Position numbers and translations under genes: made by a program
Notes under the pieces: generated by a model
What the model was told of the DNA's origin: nothing
The model's database searches: none
The model's input: only the letters and a program-made list of their open reading frames with translations
Assembly (NCBI GenBank): GCA_963675655.1
Contig: OY776489.1
Location: forward strand, 1,736,001-1,800,000
Source of the DNA: CAXXOK01 sp963675655
Lineage (GTDB): Bacteria > Bacillota > Clostridia > Christensenellales > Aristaeellaceae
Length of the DNA stretch: 64,000 nt
Reading direction: 5' to 3'
Shown here: positions 45,636-54,334 of the stretch, one piece after another
Layout: each line of letters opens with the position of its first letter
How positions within the stretch are numbered: position 1 is the stretch's first letter

Positions 45636-46801
45636 TTTTCCAATCGATGAAAATGGCGTGGGAAGCGATTATCTCCAATAAAATGCGTTCGTTTTTAACG
45701 ATGCTGGGCATTATCATCGGCGTTACGGCGCTGGTGGTGCTGGTCTCGCTGATTAACGGCGCTACGGGAGCCGTGACCAGCGAGGTAGAAGCGCTGGGCA
45801 ACGATATGCTGACGGTTTCCATACTGGATGATAAAGGCGCGCCCCTGCGGCTAAACGATCTTAATGCGTTTACGCAGGACGAGAGCATTGCGCAGGCTGC
45901 CCCTTCCGGTTCCATGTCCGCGACTGCCAAATACTTGAGCAACGATCTGGATGTAAGCGTATATGGCGTTACGCCAGCGTATTACGATATACAGGGGCTG
46001 GATTTGGGCGAGGGACGGTTTTTAAAAACCGCTGATATCGACAACCGCACGTATGTGGCGATTCTATCTTATAAAACGGCGCAGGAGCTGTTTAACGAGG
46101 ATTACGTGATCGGGAAAAGCTTTGTCATCGAGGGACGCTCCTTTGAGGTGGTCGGCGTGCTGGCGGAGGAGGAATCGATTATGTCCTCCATGCTGGGCGG
46201 CTACTCCATTTACGTACCCTTCTCGGTGGAAAGCCGCATGGCGGGACGGCCGTACATTACATCGTTCGTCCTCTCAGCCACCGGTGATACCGATGTGGCG
46301 GAAACCGCGTTGAATAAGGAATTGCTAAGCCGCTACCAGCAGGACGAGGATGCGTTTATGGTTATGAACATGTCCAGCATCTCCGACGCGATGAGCACCA
46401 TCACCGGCACGCTGTCGCTATTGCTGGGCGGCATTGCGGCCATATCGCTGCTGGTCGGCGGTATCGGCATTATGAACATCATGCTGGTATCGGTCACTGA
46501 GCGTACCCGTGAAATCGGCATCCGTAAGGCAATCGGCGCAGGACACCGCAGCATTATGGCACAGTTTTTAATCGAGGCGCTGATGGTTAGCCTGATGGGC
46601 TGCGCTTTCGGGCTGCTGCTTTCCTGGGCGATCTTGAAACTGGTTACGGTAATTGCGGGATCGATCACCTTTACCATGTCGGGCGGTGTGGTGATACTGG
46701 CGGTCGCGTTTTCCTCGGCCATCGGGTTGATCTTTGGCCTGTACCCTGCCAATAAGGCCGCAAAAAAGCACCCCATCGAGGCGCTGCGGTACGACGGCTA
46801 A
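45632..46801 (+). CDS. ABC transporter permease, MacB/FtsX type
   Basis: A 389-residue protein with the FtsX/MacB layout: a first helix after RSFLTMLGIIIGVTALVVLVS, a periplasmic-type core domain of about 220 residues, then three helices in the last third with LLVGGIGIMNIMLVSVTERTREIGIRKAIGA, a highly conserved coupling region. Together with the adaptor and ATPase it forms a pump driven by mechanotransmission. It is the last gene of its operon. Confidence 0.94.
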   Translation: MIFQSMKMAWEAIISNKMRSFLTMLGIIIGVTALVVLVSLINGATGAVTSEVEALGNDMLTVSILDDKGAPLRLNDLNAFTQDESIAQAAPSGSMSATAKYLSNDLDVSVYGVTPAYYDIQGLDLGEGRFLKTADIDNRTYVAILSYKTAQELFNEDYVIGKSFVIEGRSFEVVGVLAEEESIMSSMLGGYSIYVPFSVESRMAGRPYITSFVLSATGDTDVAETALNKELLSRYQQDEDAFMVMNMSSISDAMSTITGTLSLLLGGIAAISLLVGGIGIMNIMLVSVTERTREIGIRKAIGAGHRSIMAQFLIEALMVSLMGCAFGLLLSWAILKLVTVIAGSITFTMSGGVVILAVAFSSAIGLIFGLYPANKAAKKHPIEALRYDG

Positions 46802-46832
46802 AGCCGCAAGGCTTTTCCCGTTTTTACATAGC

Positions 46833-46880
46833 GGCGGATGGAACCCTTCCCTTTGGGAAGGCAGTCCATCCGCCGTGTTT
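46833..46880. terminator. Nested hairpin between the efflux operon and gntR, probably bidirectional
   Basis: An outer stem GGCGGATGGA/TCCATCCGCC (10 bp) and an inner stem CCTTCCC/GGGAAGG are followed by GTGTTTTT on the plus strand, and by A-rich DNA upstream that gives T on the minus strand. Confidence 0.8.
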
Positions 46881-47666
46881 TTATGTGTGCTCTGCCCAGC
46901 TGTTTGTGCCGGGAGCGGGATCGTTAGCGGACTGCGGCAGGTAGATAATGTACCGGCTGCCCGCGATATTGGAACGCTCTATATACAGCGGCGTTCCATT
47001 CTGCTCGGTAATGTGCGCTACCCGGTAAAATACGGGGCTTCCGACTGGAATTTGCAGATTCTGCGCCATCTCTGCGGATGCGGTGGATATTTCCAGCGTG
47101 CGGCGGCAATCGATCGCCGGGATAATACCGTGCTCTTTCAGCAGCGGAAACAGCGGCTGTTCCAGTGATTCCTCCAATAAGAAGCGGAAACGGTCGTTAA
47201 GGGGGTAGAAGTTATTTTCTTTCATAATCGGCAGGTTATCCGCCGAGAGGACGCGGCTGGTGAAAATCAACTTATCGTTATCGGTAAGCTGTAAAAACGC
47301 CCGCTCGTCCGGGCGTGCCTCCACAATGCTCAGCTGCAGTAGCTTGTAGGACGGCACAAAACCCTGCTCCTCGCAGGATACGCTAAAGCCCTCCACGCCC
47401 GAGTATATACGGCGGATTTTCGGTTTTTGCACATAGGTGCCCAAACCCTGCCGCTTCATCAGGTAGCCTTCCGTGCACAGGTCGGCAATGGCGCGCCGTA
47501 CAGTGATACGACTGACGTTATATTCCTCAATCAACTCTTTTTCTCCCGCAATACGCATTCCCTGCGTATATTCGTTGCGGGAGATTTTATTTTTAATATC
47601 TTCTTTAATCTGCTGGTAGAGGGGCAATGTGTTGGTTTTCATGTTGTTTTCGTGGATTGCCAAAAT
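46881..47666 (-). CDS. GntR-family regulator with UTRA domain (HutC type)
   Basis: About 261 residues. The winged helix-turn-helix is at the N-terminus (PLYQQIKEDI ... GEKELIEEYNVSRITVRRAIADL), and an effector-binding UTRA domain follows. It probably binds a sugar phosphate made by the divergent operon. The exact start is unclear: TTG at 47666 has AAAGGAG 11 bases upstream, while the ATG at 47642 has no ribosome site. A palindrome over the -10 box of the divergent promoter is its likely operator. Confidence 0.9.
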   Translation of the reverse strand: MLAIHENNMKTNTLPLYQQIKEDIKNKISRNEYTQGMRIAGEKELIEEYNVSRITVRRAIADLCTEGYLMKRQGLGTYVQKPKIRRIYSGVEGFSVSCEEQGFVPSYKLLQLSIVEARPDERAFLQLTDNDKLIFTSRVLSADNLPIMKENNFYPLNDRFRFLLEESLEQPLFPLLKEHGIIPAIDCRRTLEISTASAEMAQNLQIPVGSPVFYRVAHITEQNGTPLYIERSNIAGSRYIIYLPQSANDPAPGTNSWAEHT

Positions 47667-47707
47667 AACCACCACTCCTTTGGCTAATGGTTAATGTTTC
47701 CTTTATT

Positions 47708-47735
47708 ATCATACCATAAAAAAAAACAGAATCAA
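47708..47735 (-). promoter_or_regulatory. Promoter of gntR
   Basis: On the minus strand, TTGATT and TATGAT are 16 bases apart, about 35 bases before the gntR start. Confidence 0.55.
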
Positions 47736-47738
47736 TAC

Positions 47739-47780
47739 TTGCGTCATGACATGTTATACGTTATAATACGACTATAACAT
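47739..47780 (+). promoter_or_regulatory. Promoter and probable GntR operator of the sugar operon
   Basis: TTGCGT (47739-47744) and TATAAT (47762-47767) are 17 bases apart. The arms ATGTTATA (47751-47758) and TATAACAT (47773-47780) form a perfect inverted repeat flanking the -10 box, a position that fits repression by the divergent GntR protein. Confidence 0.7.
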
Positions 47781-47830
47781 CTATCCTATATTCTCACAAT
47801 GACGTAAGAATACCGTGCGGAGGCGAGTCT

Positions 47831-48778
47831 ATGTCCCTGCAAAGAATGCTGGGTATTGATATTGGCGGAACTAAAATTGCTCTTGCGCTGGTAGCGGAAG
47901 GGGGCACCCTGCTGCGGCAGGAACGGTATGCATCCCAAATGGCGCCAGGTGAAGACTTTGTGCAAACGCTTTGTACGCATATTGATCACCTGCTGGCTGG
48001 GGAAATTCCAGAAGGTATTGGCATCGGCATCAAAGGGCTGGTTGCGGTCGACCACCGCACCATCATCCATTCCTCGGTGCTGGAAAATATGATGCCGCTG
48101 GATTTATGCGGAGCGATTGGCAAGCGCTATGGCATCCCCTGCTATTTAGATAACGATGTGCATGCCGCCGCCACGGCGGAATTATATTTCGGCCATGGGC
48201 GGGCAATACGGGATTTTACGTATGTCAATTTGGGTACGGGGCTGGCGGTAGGCGTTGTGGCCGGGGGTCAGTTGATATGCGGCACACATAACATGGCGGG
48301 CGAATGGGGAACGAGCATTGACCTTCGCTTTCTATGCGGCGAGGAATATCAGCTGGAAACTTTGGTATCCGGCGGGGGATTGGTGAGTGAAGCACGGCGG
48401 CTGCTACCGTCGTACACGGCCGGGATGCTGGCGGCGCGGATGCTGGATGGTGAAACCATTAGCGGGAAAACAGTGCTGGATGCACACCGCGCAGGGGACG
48501 AACTGGCCGCCGTGGTGGTCGAACATTTTTTAGAGGCGTTATCCCGTACGCTGGTCAACCTTACGCTGCTGCTGGACCCAGCCATGTTTGTATTGGGCGG
48601 TGGAACAGTGAGCGATGGTTACCTGCTGCCGCTCATCCGGCGGCGGATGGAGCAGCGGTATCGCATTTTACAGCTGGACCAGTGGGTGACGCCGATTGCG
48701 CTCACGGCACTCGGCGCGGATGACGTGGGGGTGCTTGGCGCCGCCAGCATCTGCCTGAATGCTATGGACATGAAATAA
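47831..48778 (+). CDS. ROK-family sugar kinase
   Basis: A 315-residue protein. IDIGGTKIALAL at the start is the phosphate-binding motif, YLDNDVHAAATAE contains the catalytic Asp, and NLGTGLAVGVV follows. The usual ROK zinc motif (CxCGxxGC) is not obvious: the region after AGEWGTSIDLRFLCGEEYQLE has a single Cys, so zinc binding may be lost. It phosphorylates a hexose or amino sugar. Good GGAGGCG site before the ATG. First gene of the sugar operon. Confidence 0.87.
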   Translation: MSLQRMLGIDIGGTKIALALVAEGGTLLRQERYASQMAPGEDFVQTLCTHIDHLLAGEIPEGIGIGIKGLVAVDHRTIIHSSVLENMMPLDLCGAIGKRYGIPCYLDNDVHAAATAELYFGHGRAIRDFTYVNLGTGLAVGVVAGGQLICGTHNMAGEWGTSIDLRFLCGEEYQLETLVSGGGLVSEARRLLPSYTAGMLAARMLDGETISGKTVLDAHRAGDELAAVVVEHFLEALSRTLVNLTLLLDPAMFVLGGGTVSDGYLLPLIRRRMEQRYRILQLDQWVTPIALTALGADDVGVLGAASICLNAMDMK

Positions 48779-48795
48779 AGGAAGGACGGATACGA

Positions 48796-49953
48796 ATGGA
48801 TAAAGTGGAAATAGAAAAACGGAACCGCGTATTACTGGATTTAATGCTATCTGCGGCACAGCCTGCGGTATGGCAGCAAAATGAAGCGTTGATTGCGCAA
48901 AGTTTGCAGGCGATTGACGGTGCATTGTTTACGAATGTGGATTCGGCGTTTCTGGTGGGGCAGGGCACATCTTACGCAACGGCCTGCAATGCCGAAACCT
49001 ACCTCAGCCGTTTGGGCGGTTTAAATGCGCGCGCTGTGACGGCGTTTGAATTCAGCCGTTATACGCAGGACTATTTAAAGCGTCCGGCGCAGACGGTGGT
49101 TATCGGCATCAGCTGCAGCGGCAATACTGTGAGTGTTGTGAAAGCGCTGGAAGCGGCTAAAGAGGCGGGCGCGCTGACGGTTTGCCTCTCCGGCGAAGGT
49201 GAACTGGACGGCGCCAAAGTGGCGGCGTGTAGGATGATTACGGATTGTGCCATTGAGAAGCGGTCGGATACCTCCCACCCGTATTCCATTTCCCACCTGT
49301 TTTTGCTGGAAGGCGCTTACCGCCTGGCGCTGTTCATTGGCCGCGCGCGCGGTACGATAACGCAGGAGCAGCAGGAGGAATGGCTTTCGCACCTTTCGCA
49401 GGCGCAGGCGGCCATGAAGGACTTGCCCGCTTTGTACGAGCGCATCGGCAGCATCAACCGCGAAATGCTAGCCAAGGGCGGCGATAACTACGTTGTGCTG
49501 GGCAGCGGCCCCAACTACGGCACGATGGTCGAAGGCGCGTTGAAAATTTGCGAATTCAGCTGGAGGCTGGGCGCGGGCGAGGAACTGGAGGATTTTGCCC
49601 ATGGACGCTTCCGCGAGTTGGACACCAAAACCCCCCTGCTCATCATCTCCCCGGACGGCCCGGCCTGCCCCAAGACCATGGACATACTTGCCGCCTGCAC
49701 AATAGCGCACTCCACCTCGGTAATTTTGACCGATGCGCCGACGGCTGCCATGCAGAAACTTTCCACCTATATTGTGAATATGCCCAAGCTGCATGAATAC
49801 CTCACCCCGTTTTACTATGTCTTCGCCCTCTGGTTTTACGGCTACCACACCAAGGCGGACGCGGGCGAACTGGTCGGCGAGGCGCGCTATGGTTTATATG
49901 CGACGGATGTAAACTTTGAGGCTCACTTTGACGCGGACGGTAACCGGTGCTGA
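48796..49953 (+). CDS. Double SIS-domain sugar isomerase/deglycase-like protein
   Basis: A 385-residue protein with two SIS folds. The first includes FLVGQGTSYATACN and GISCSGNTVSVV, the phosphosugar-binding Ser/Thr loop, and the second YVVLGSGPNYGTMVEGALK and the block EDFAHGRF. It resembles GlmS-isomerase-half, AgaS and FrlB-type proteins that act on amino-sugar phosphates or on sugar-amine conjugates. With a PfkB kinase and GntR regulator in the same locus, a fructosamine-type substrate is possible but unproven. Confidence 0.85.
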   Translation: MDKVEIEKRNRVLLDLMLSAAQPAVWQQNEALIAQSLQAIDGALFTNVDSAFLVGQGTSYATACNAETYLSRLGGLNARAVTAFEFSRYTQDYLKRPAQTVVIGISCSGNTVSVVKALEAAKEAGALTVCLSGEGELDGAKVAACRMITDCAIEKRSDTSHPYSISHLFLLEGAYRLALFIGRARGTITQEQQEEWLSHLSQAQAAMKDLPALYERIGSINREMLAKGGDNYVVLGSGPNYGTMVEGALKICEFSWRLGAGEELEDFAHGRFRELDTKTPLLIISPDGPACPKTMDILAACTIAHSTSVILTDAPTAAMQKLSTYIVNMPKLHEYLTPFYYVFALWFYGYHTKADAGELVGEARYGLYATDVNFEAHFDADGNRC

Positions 49954-50001
49954 ACGCGTTAAGTAGTCAATATATGGTTTCTATAAGAAGGAGGTACCAC
50001 G

Positions 50002-51255
50002 ATGAAAAGGTTCCTGAGTGCCCTGTTATGCACGCTGATGCTGGCTATGCTGATTGTTCCCATGGCGCAGGCAGAAGACGCGTACGACCTGACTTTCTGG
50101 GTCTACTCCGACTGGACTGCCGGCAAACAGGCTGAACTGCTCACCAAATGGGCGGACGAGTTTGTTGCTGCGCATGACAACGTTGCGTCCATTACCATGC
50201 TTGGTAAAAATGACAACGAACTGCTAACAGGCGTAATGGCGGGTGTCGGCTTGCCGGACTGCTATTCCGCTTCCTTCCGCGACGGCTTGAAGTATTACGA
50301 GTCCGTAAACCTGTTGGATCTGAAGCCCTATTATGATGCCGCTTCGGCAGATTACCGCGACGGCTGGATCGATGAAGCGATCGAGAGCGTGGAAATCGAC
50401 GGCGGCATGTGGGCGCTACCTTACATGAGCTATATTCCGCTGGTGTTCCGTAACCTGGACGTGCTGGAAGCCGCCGGTGTGGACACTGCTAAAGACCTGA
50501 ACTGGACGTGGGACGATTTCCTGGCACAGTGCGAAGCCGTGCAGGCTGCAGGTTATGACGCGACCCATAAGTGGTCCGGCGACTGGTACACCGCGGGTGC
50601 GATTCTAGCAGCGGAAACCACGCTGACCCCCGGCCTTGAAAATGGCAAAACGACGGTAACGGCGGAGCAACTGCTGCGCACCTTCCAAACTATTGCGGCT
50701 ATCACGCCGTATGCGACCTCGCTGAGCTACAGCGACGATGCGTCTGTAGAAGCGTTTAAGACCAACAAACTCGCCTTTACCATCGAAGGTCCGTGGAACG
50801 TTGAGGGCTATGACGCCAGCGGCGTGAACTACGATATCGTGCCCGTACCTGCGCTGGAAGAAGGCGGCAAAAACGGCGGCATGAAGGGCTGGGACGCTGT
50901 ATACGGCGTGGACAGCGGCGATGCGACCCGTAACGAATTGGTCGCCGAGTGGCTGATGTACATCACCAACTACACCAACCAGAAAGAATGGACCAGCTAT
51001 GTGGGCCGTCCCGTACTCCGCGAGGATGTTATGAGCGATCCCGATACCCAGACGCTGGAAGTGGCGGCTGTATCTGCTGTGGCGCAGCTTGGCGGCATGA
51101 AGCAGATGGATTTCTTCCACTCCAACGTGTTCTGGCCCAGCGCGATCTCCGGCATCTCCGAAGAGGTTGCCCAGGGTACGCTGTCGCCTGAAGATGCGTG
51201 CGTGAAGATGGTAGACGCCATCAGCGCTATGTATGTTGAGGCCGGCGAGGAATAA
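50002..51255 (+). CDS. ABC transporter sugar-binding protein (family 1 type)
   Basis: A 417-residue exported solute-binding protein. The signal peptide is followed by AQA|ED, a signal peptidase I site; there is no lipobox Cys, which is uncommon for a Bacillota binding protein. The mature part is typical of carbohydrate-binding proteins (LTFWVYSDWTAGKQAELL, FTIEGPWNVEGYD near residue 260). GAAGGAGG lies before the ATG. It works with the two permeases downstream. Confidence 0.92.
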   Translation: MKRFLSALLCTLMLAMLIVPMAQAEDAYDLTFWVYSDWTAGKQAELLTKWADEFVAAHDNVASITMLGKNDNELLTGVMAGVGLPDCYSASFRDGLKYYESVNLLDLKPYYDAASADYRDGWIDEAIESVEIDGGMWALPYMSYIPLVFRNLDVLEAAGVDTAKDLNWTWDDFLAQCEAVQAAGYDATHKWSGDWYTAGAILAAETTLTPGLENGKTTVTAEQLLRTFQTIAAITPYATSLSYSDDASVEAFKTNKLAFTIEGPWNVEGYDASGVNYDIVPVPALEEGGKNGGMKGWDAVYGVDSGDATRNELVAEWLMYITNYTNQKEWTSYVGRPVLREDVMSDPDTQTLEVAAVSAVAQLGGMKQMDFFHSNVFWPSAISGISEEVAQGTLSPEDACVKMVDAISAMYVEAGEE

Positions 51256-51270
51256 ACCGTACCGGCGCTG

Positions 51271-51301
51271 CCCCGGAGCCGCATTTTCCCCGGCTCCGGG
51301 G
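51271..51301 (+). promoter_or_regulatory. Intercistronic stem-loop after the binding-protein gene
   Basis: CCCCGGAGCCG and CGGCTCCGGGG form an 11-bp perfect stem with a 9-base loop and no T tract. It lies 15 bases beyond the stop codon and probably protects the abundant binding-protein mRNA while reducing read-through to the permeases. The rest of 51302-51493 holds no supported gene. Confidence 0.7.
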
Positions 51302-51493
51302 ACAGCCTTCCCGTTGCATGGGCGTACATAAGCGCCTGTGCTGCCTGCGTGCGGAACGCGGAATGGGCGCGCGCCGCAATGGGAAAGCCGTTGTGCGCCG
51401 GACAATGTTTTTTCGGCGCTGCCCGGAACGGACAGGCTGTTGCCCCACCCCTTGCCGCCTATGGTATGTTGATTTAGAAAGGACGGGATCGAA

Positions 51494-52450
51494 ATGGCAT
51501 CTGGTTTGGACGGTCGCGCCAGAAACGCGCGTACGTTGCGCGTGCGCCAGTACAGCCTGAGCTATCTGGGGTTGCTCCCCTTCTTTGCGTTGTTTATCAC
51601 CTTCATTATTATTCCGCTGGTGCAGGGCGTAGCCATGAGTTTTACCGATTGGTCTACCAAGTTGCGCGGCGGCACCCATTTTACCGGGTTTACCAACTAT
51701 ATTTACCTGCTCACGTCCGGGGGCACATCCTCGCAGCGGTTTTTAAAATCGCTTTACAACCTGCTGGTGTATGTGCCGGTTACCGTGGCGATTGGCCTTT
51801 CCATATCGCTATTGCTTGCGCTGGTGGTAAACCAGTTTCGCGGGCGTACCCATTCCATTTTCCGTGGCTCTTTTTTCATCCCCACCGTGCTGCCGCTGTA
51901 CCTGTGCGCAGGCATCTGGCAGTGGTACTTAAATGCGGAAACGGGGCTGGTGGCTTCCAACCTTGCAACCCTTGGCATCGGCTCGGGCGTAACATGGACG
52001 CAAACATCCGGGTATGCGATTGCAGTTTGCGTAATCATTGATATTTGGCATGCAACCGGGTTTAACTTTGTTATTTTAAGCGCCGGTATACAGGATATTT
52101 CCCCCGACTATTACGAGGCGGCACAGCTGGACGGCGCCTCTGTATGGCAGCAGATGAAGTACATTACCCTGCCCCTGATTGAACCCATCCTGTTCTTTGT
52201 GGTGACCTACGCGTTCATCAGTGCTTTGCAGGTTTATGATATTCCTCGGATTTTGACCCAGAACACGGACATTAACTCCATTGGCGGGCCGAACCAGGTA
52301 ATGCTGTTCCCGGTGATGGAGATGGTGCGCAATGTGTATAACGGCGATAAAGCCGGATTGGGGCGCGCTTGCGCTGAGGGCGTTATGCTGATGACGCTGA
52401 TTATGGGCGTAACGATGATCCAGTTCAAGCGCCGTAAAAAGAAAGTGTAA
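51494..52450 (+). CDS. ABC sugar transporter permease (MalF/UgpA type)
   Basis: A 318-residue protein with six helices. The permease EAA loop is YYEAAQLDGASVWQQMKYITLPLI near residue 205, where it docks with the ATPase. Start ATG with AAAGGAC upstream. It pairs with the next gene, which begins 14 bases later. Confidence 0.92.
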   Translation: MASGLDGRARNARTLRVRQYSLSYLGLLPFFALFITFIIIPLVQGVAMSFTDWSTKLRGGTHFTGFTNYIYLLTSGGTSSQRFLKSLYNLLVYVPVTVAIGLSISLLLALVVNQFRGRTHSIFRGSFFIPTVLPLYLCAGIWQWYLNAETGLVASNLATLGIGSGVTWTQTSGYAIAVCVIIDIWHATGFNFVILSAGIQDISPDYYEAAQLDGASVWQQMKYITLPLIEPILFFVVTYAFISALQVYDIPRILTQNTDINSIGGPNQVMLFPVMEMVRNVYNGDKAGLGRACAEGVMLMTLIMGVTMIQFKRRKKKV

Positions 52451-52464
52451 AGGAGGGCGTGAAC

Positions 52465-53295
52465 ATGGTTATTCATAAGACAAAAGCACAGAAAATCGTC
52501 ATGTACGCCATCCTGATTCTCTGGTTGGTGGTGTGTCTGTTCCCGCTTTACAACATGATGGCGACCACTTTCTCCAGCGATTCCAGCAACCTGACATCCA
52601 CCTTCTTACCCAACGATTTTGCCAACGGCCGGGACAAAATACTGCGAGCTTTCAGCGAGGCGAACATTCTCGTGGCCTCGATTGATACGCTGTCCTATAC
52701 CGTATTCACCATTGTGGGGATGATTCTCATCTGCTCGCTGGTCGCCTACGAGTTTACGTTTTACAAGTTCCCGCTGAAAAAGCTGCTGCATGCGCTGATC
52801 ATGGGCAGTATGATGTTCCCGATGGTACTGTACGTAATACCGCTGTACCGCTTTGTGGTCAAGATGGGGCTGGGGGATACGATTATCGGCATCTCCGCGC
52901 CGCTGATGGTATCGCCGCTGTCGGTATTTATCCTGATGCAGTTTCTGGAGGATATGCCCATGTCGTTTGTGGAGTCGGCTCGTATTGACGGGGCGGGGCA
53001 TTTTAAAATCTTCTGGAACATTGTGTTTCCGCTAATGCGTAACGGCATTATTACCGCGACGGTGTTGATGTTCCTGAATGTATGGGGTTCTTACTTATGG
53101 CCGAGCCTCGCTTCCGGTGGGAATTTACACCCCATGAGCGTTACGATCGCCAATATGCTTTCGCCGCAGTTCTATATCGACCCGCGTGTGAAGATTGCCG
53201 CGATGCTGCTCTCGGCGGTGCCGCCGCTCGCGATTTACCTGTTTTTCCAACGCTATGTTATATCCGGCATTGCCATGTCCGGCGTAAAGGGCTAA
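52465..53295 (+). CDS. ABC sugar transporter permease (MalG/UgpE type)
   Basis: A 276-residue protein with six helices and the EAA loop FVESARIDGAGHFKIFWNIVFPLM near residue 175. The ATG at 52465 is preferred over a GTG six bases earlier because AAAGGAGG then has normal spacing. No ABC ATPase gene is present in this operon, so a shared ATPase encoded elsewhere (MsmX type) probably powers the importer. Confidence 0.92.
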   Translation: MVIHKTKAQKIVMYAILILWLVVCLFPLYNMMATTFSSDSSNLTSTFLPNDFANGRDKILRAFSEANILVASIDTLSYTVFTIVGMILICSLVAYEFTFYKFPLKKLLHALIMGSMMFPMVLYVIPLYRFVVKMGLGDTIIGISAPLMVSPLSVFILMQFLEDMPMSFVESARIDGAGHFKIFWNIVFPLMRNGIITATVLMFLNVWGSYLWPSLASGGNLHPMSVTIANMLSPQFYIDPRVKIAAMLLSAVPPLAIYLFFQRYVISGIAMSGVKG

Positions 53296-53392
53296 GGCGA
53301 ACCGTGCCTGCCGTGCGCCCTGCTGCTTTTCAGCGATGCGCGCGGATAGAAAACCAAATACTCGGAACAATTATTACTGGAGGATGATTTGC

Positions 53393-54322
53393 ATGATGGA
53401 GTACCGCGTAACCAGAGATGAATTGCTTCGCTGGTGTCAAATTCCCGTTGATCAATTAAAGGAGCACCCCGATAATAAGGTGGATCTGCGCATGTTTGAA
53501 GATAAAGCCAAAACATTTGAGGCGATCGGCAACATGATGGCGGACGATGTAATTGCCAACAACAAAGAGGGAAAGCTCACCAAGTGGGTGCTTTGCTCCG
53601 GCCCCAACCAGCAGTACACCACGTTTATCCGCCGCGTACACGAGGAGAAAATCAGCCTGAAAAACGTGTGGGTATTCCAGATGGATGAAGCGCTGGACTG
53701 GCAGGGTCGCCAGTACCCGGTGGAAGTGATTTCCGGCAGCTGCGAAGGCCGTATGAACGCGATTTTCTACGATAAGATCGATCCGGAGCTGAACATACCC
53801 GTTTCCCAGCGTGTTTTCTGCCATTTGGATAATATGGACTGGATCGACGAAAAGATTCAGGAGCTGGGCGGGCTGGATACGGTATGGGCCGGCGTGGGCT
53901 TCCGTGGGCTGGTCGGCAATAACGAAGGGCCGGTGAATCCATACTACCACATCTCGCTGGAAGAGTATAAGAACAGTAAAACTCGCATTGTGCCGGTGCA
54001 GGCCGATACGCTGATTGCCTATGCCGAACGCGGATACGGCGGAAACACCGACGCCTGCAATCCCATGATGATTACCCTTGGCTTTAAAAGTATGTTGACG
54101 GCTCGCAAAGCCGTGTATATGATTACCACAGGCACTTGGAAGCAGACAATCATTCGCATTGCCATGTTCAGCCAGCCTACAACGGAGTACCCGGTAACGC
54201 TGTTCCAGGGTACGGTGCCCGAGTGCGTGCTGTTCTGCGACCGCGACAGCGCCGACCATACCCTGTCGCACGATACGGGGCGTGTGGTAAACCGTTACAG
54301 CTTCCCAGAACTGTTCAAATAA
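53393..54322 (+). CDS. NagB/6-phosphogluconolactonase-fold protein with altered catalytic loop
   Basis: A 309-residue protein resembling glucosamine-6-phosphate deaminase. VWVFQMDEALDW corresponds to the NagB strand carrying MDEY. The catalytic loop of NagB reads GIGxDGHIAFNEPG; here it is AGVGFRGLVGNNEGPVN, so the catalytic Asp and His positions are Arg and Leu while Glu is kept. It therefore probably does not deaminate glucosamine-6-phosphate and may act on another sugar phosphate. GGAGG lies nine bases before the ATG. Confidence 0.75.
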   Translation: MMEYRVTRDELLRWCQIPVDQLKEHPDNKVDLRMFEDKAKTFEAIGNMMADDVIANNKEGKLTKWVLCSGPNQQYTTFIRRVHEEKISLKNVWVFQMDEALDWQGRQYPVEVISGSCEGRMNAIFYDKIDPELNIPVSQRVFCHLDNMDWIDEKIQELGGLDTVWAGVGFRGLVGNNEGPVNPYYHISLEEYKNSKTRIVPVQADTLIAYAERGYGGNTDACNPMMITLGFKSMLTARKAVYMITTGTWKQTIIRIAMFSQPTTEYPVTLFQGTVPECVLFCDRDSADHTLSHDTGRVVNRYSFPELFK

Positions 54323-54334
54323 AGGAGAGCGGGT

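Noticed and set aside
51318..51560. An 80-codon Cys/Arg-rich frame between binding protein and permease genes
   Set aside because: Runs into the permease gene in another frame and lacks a start signal.
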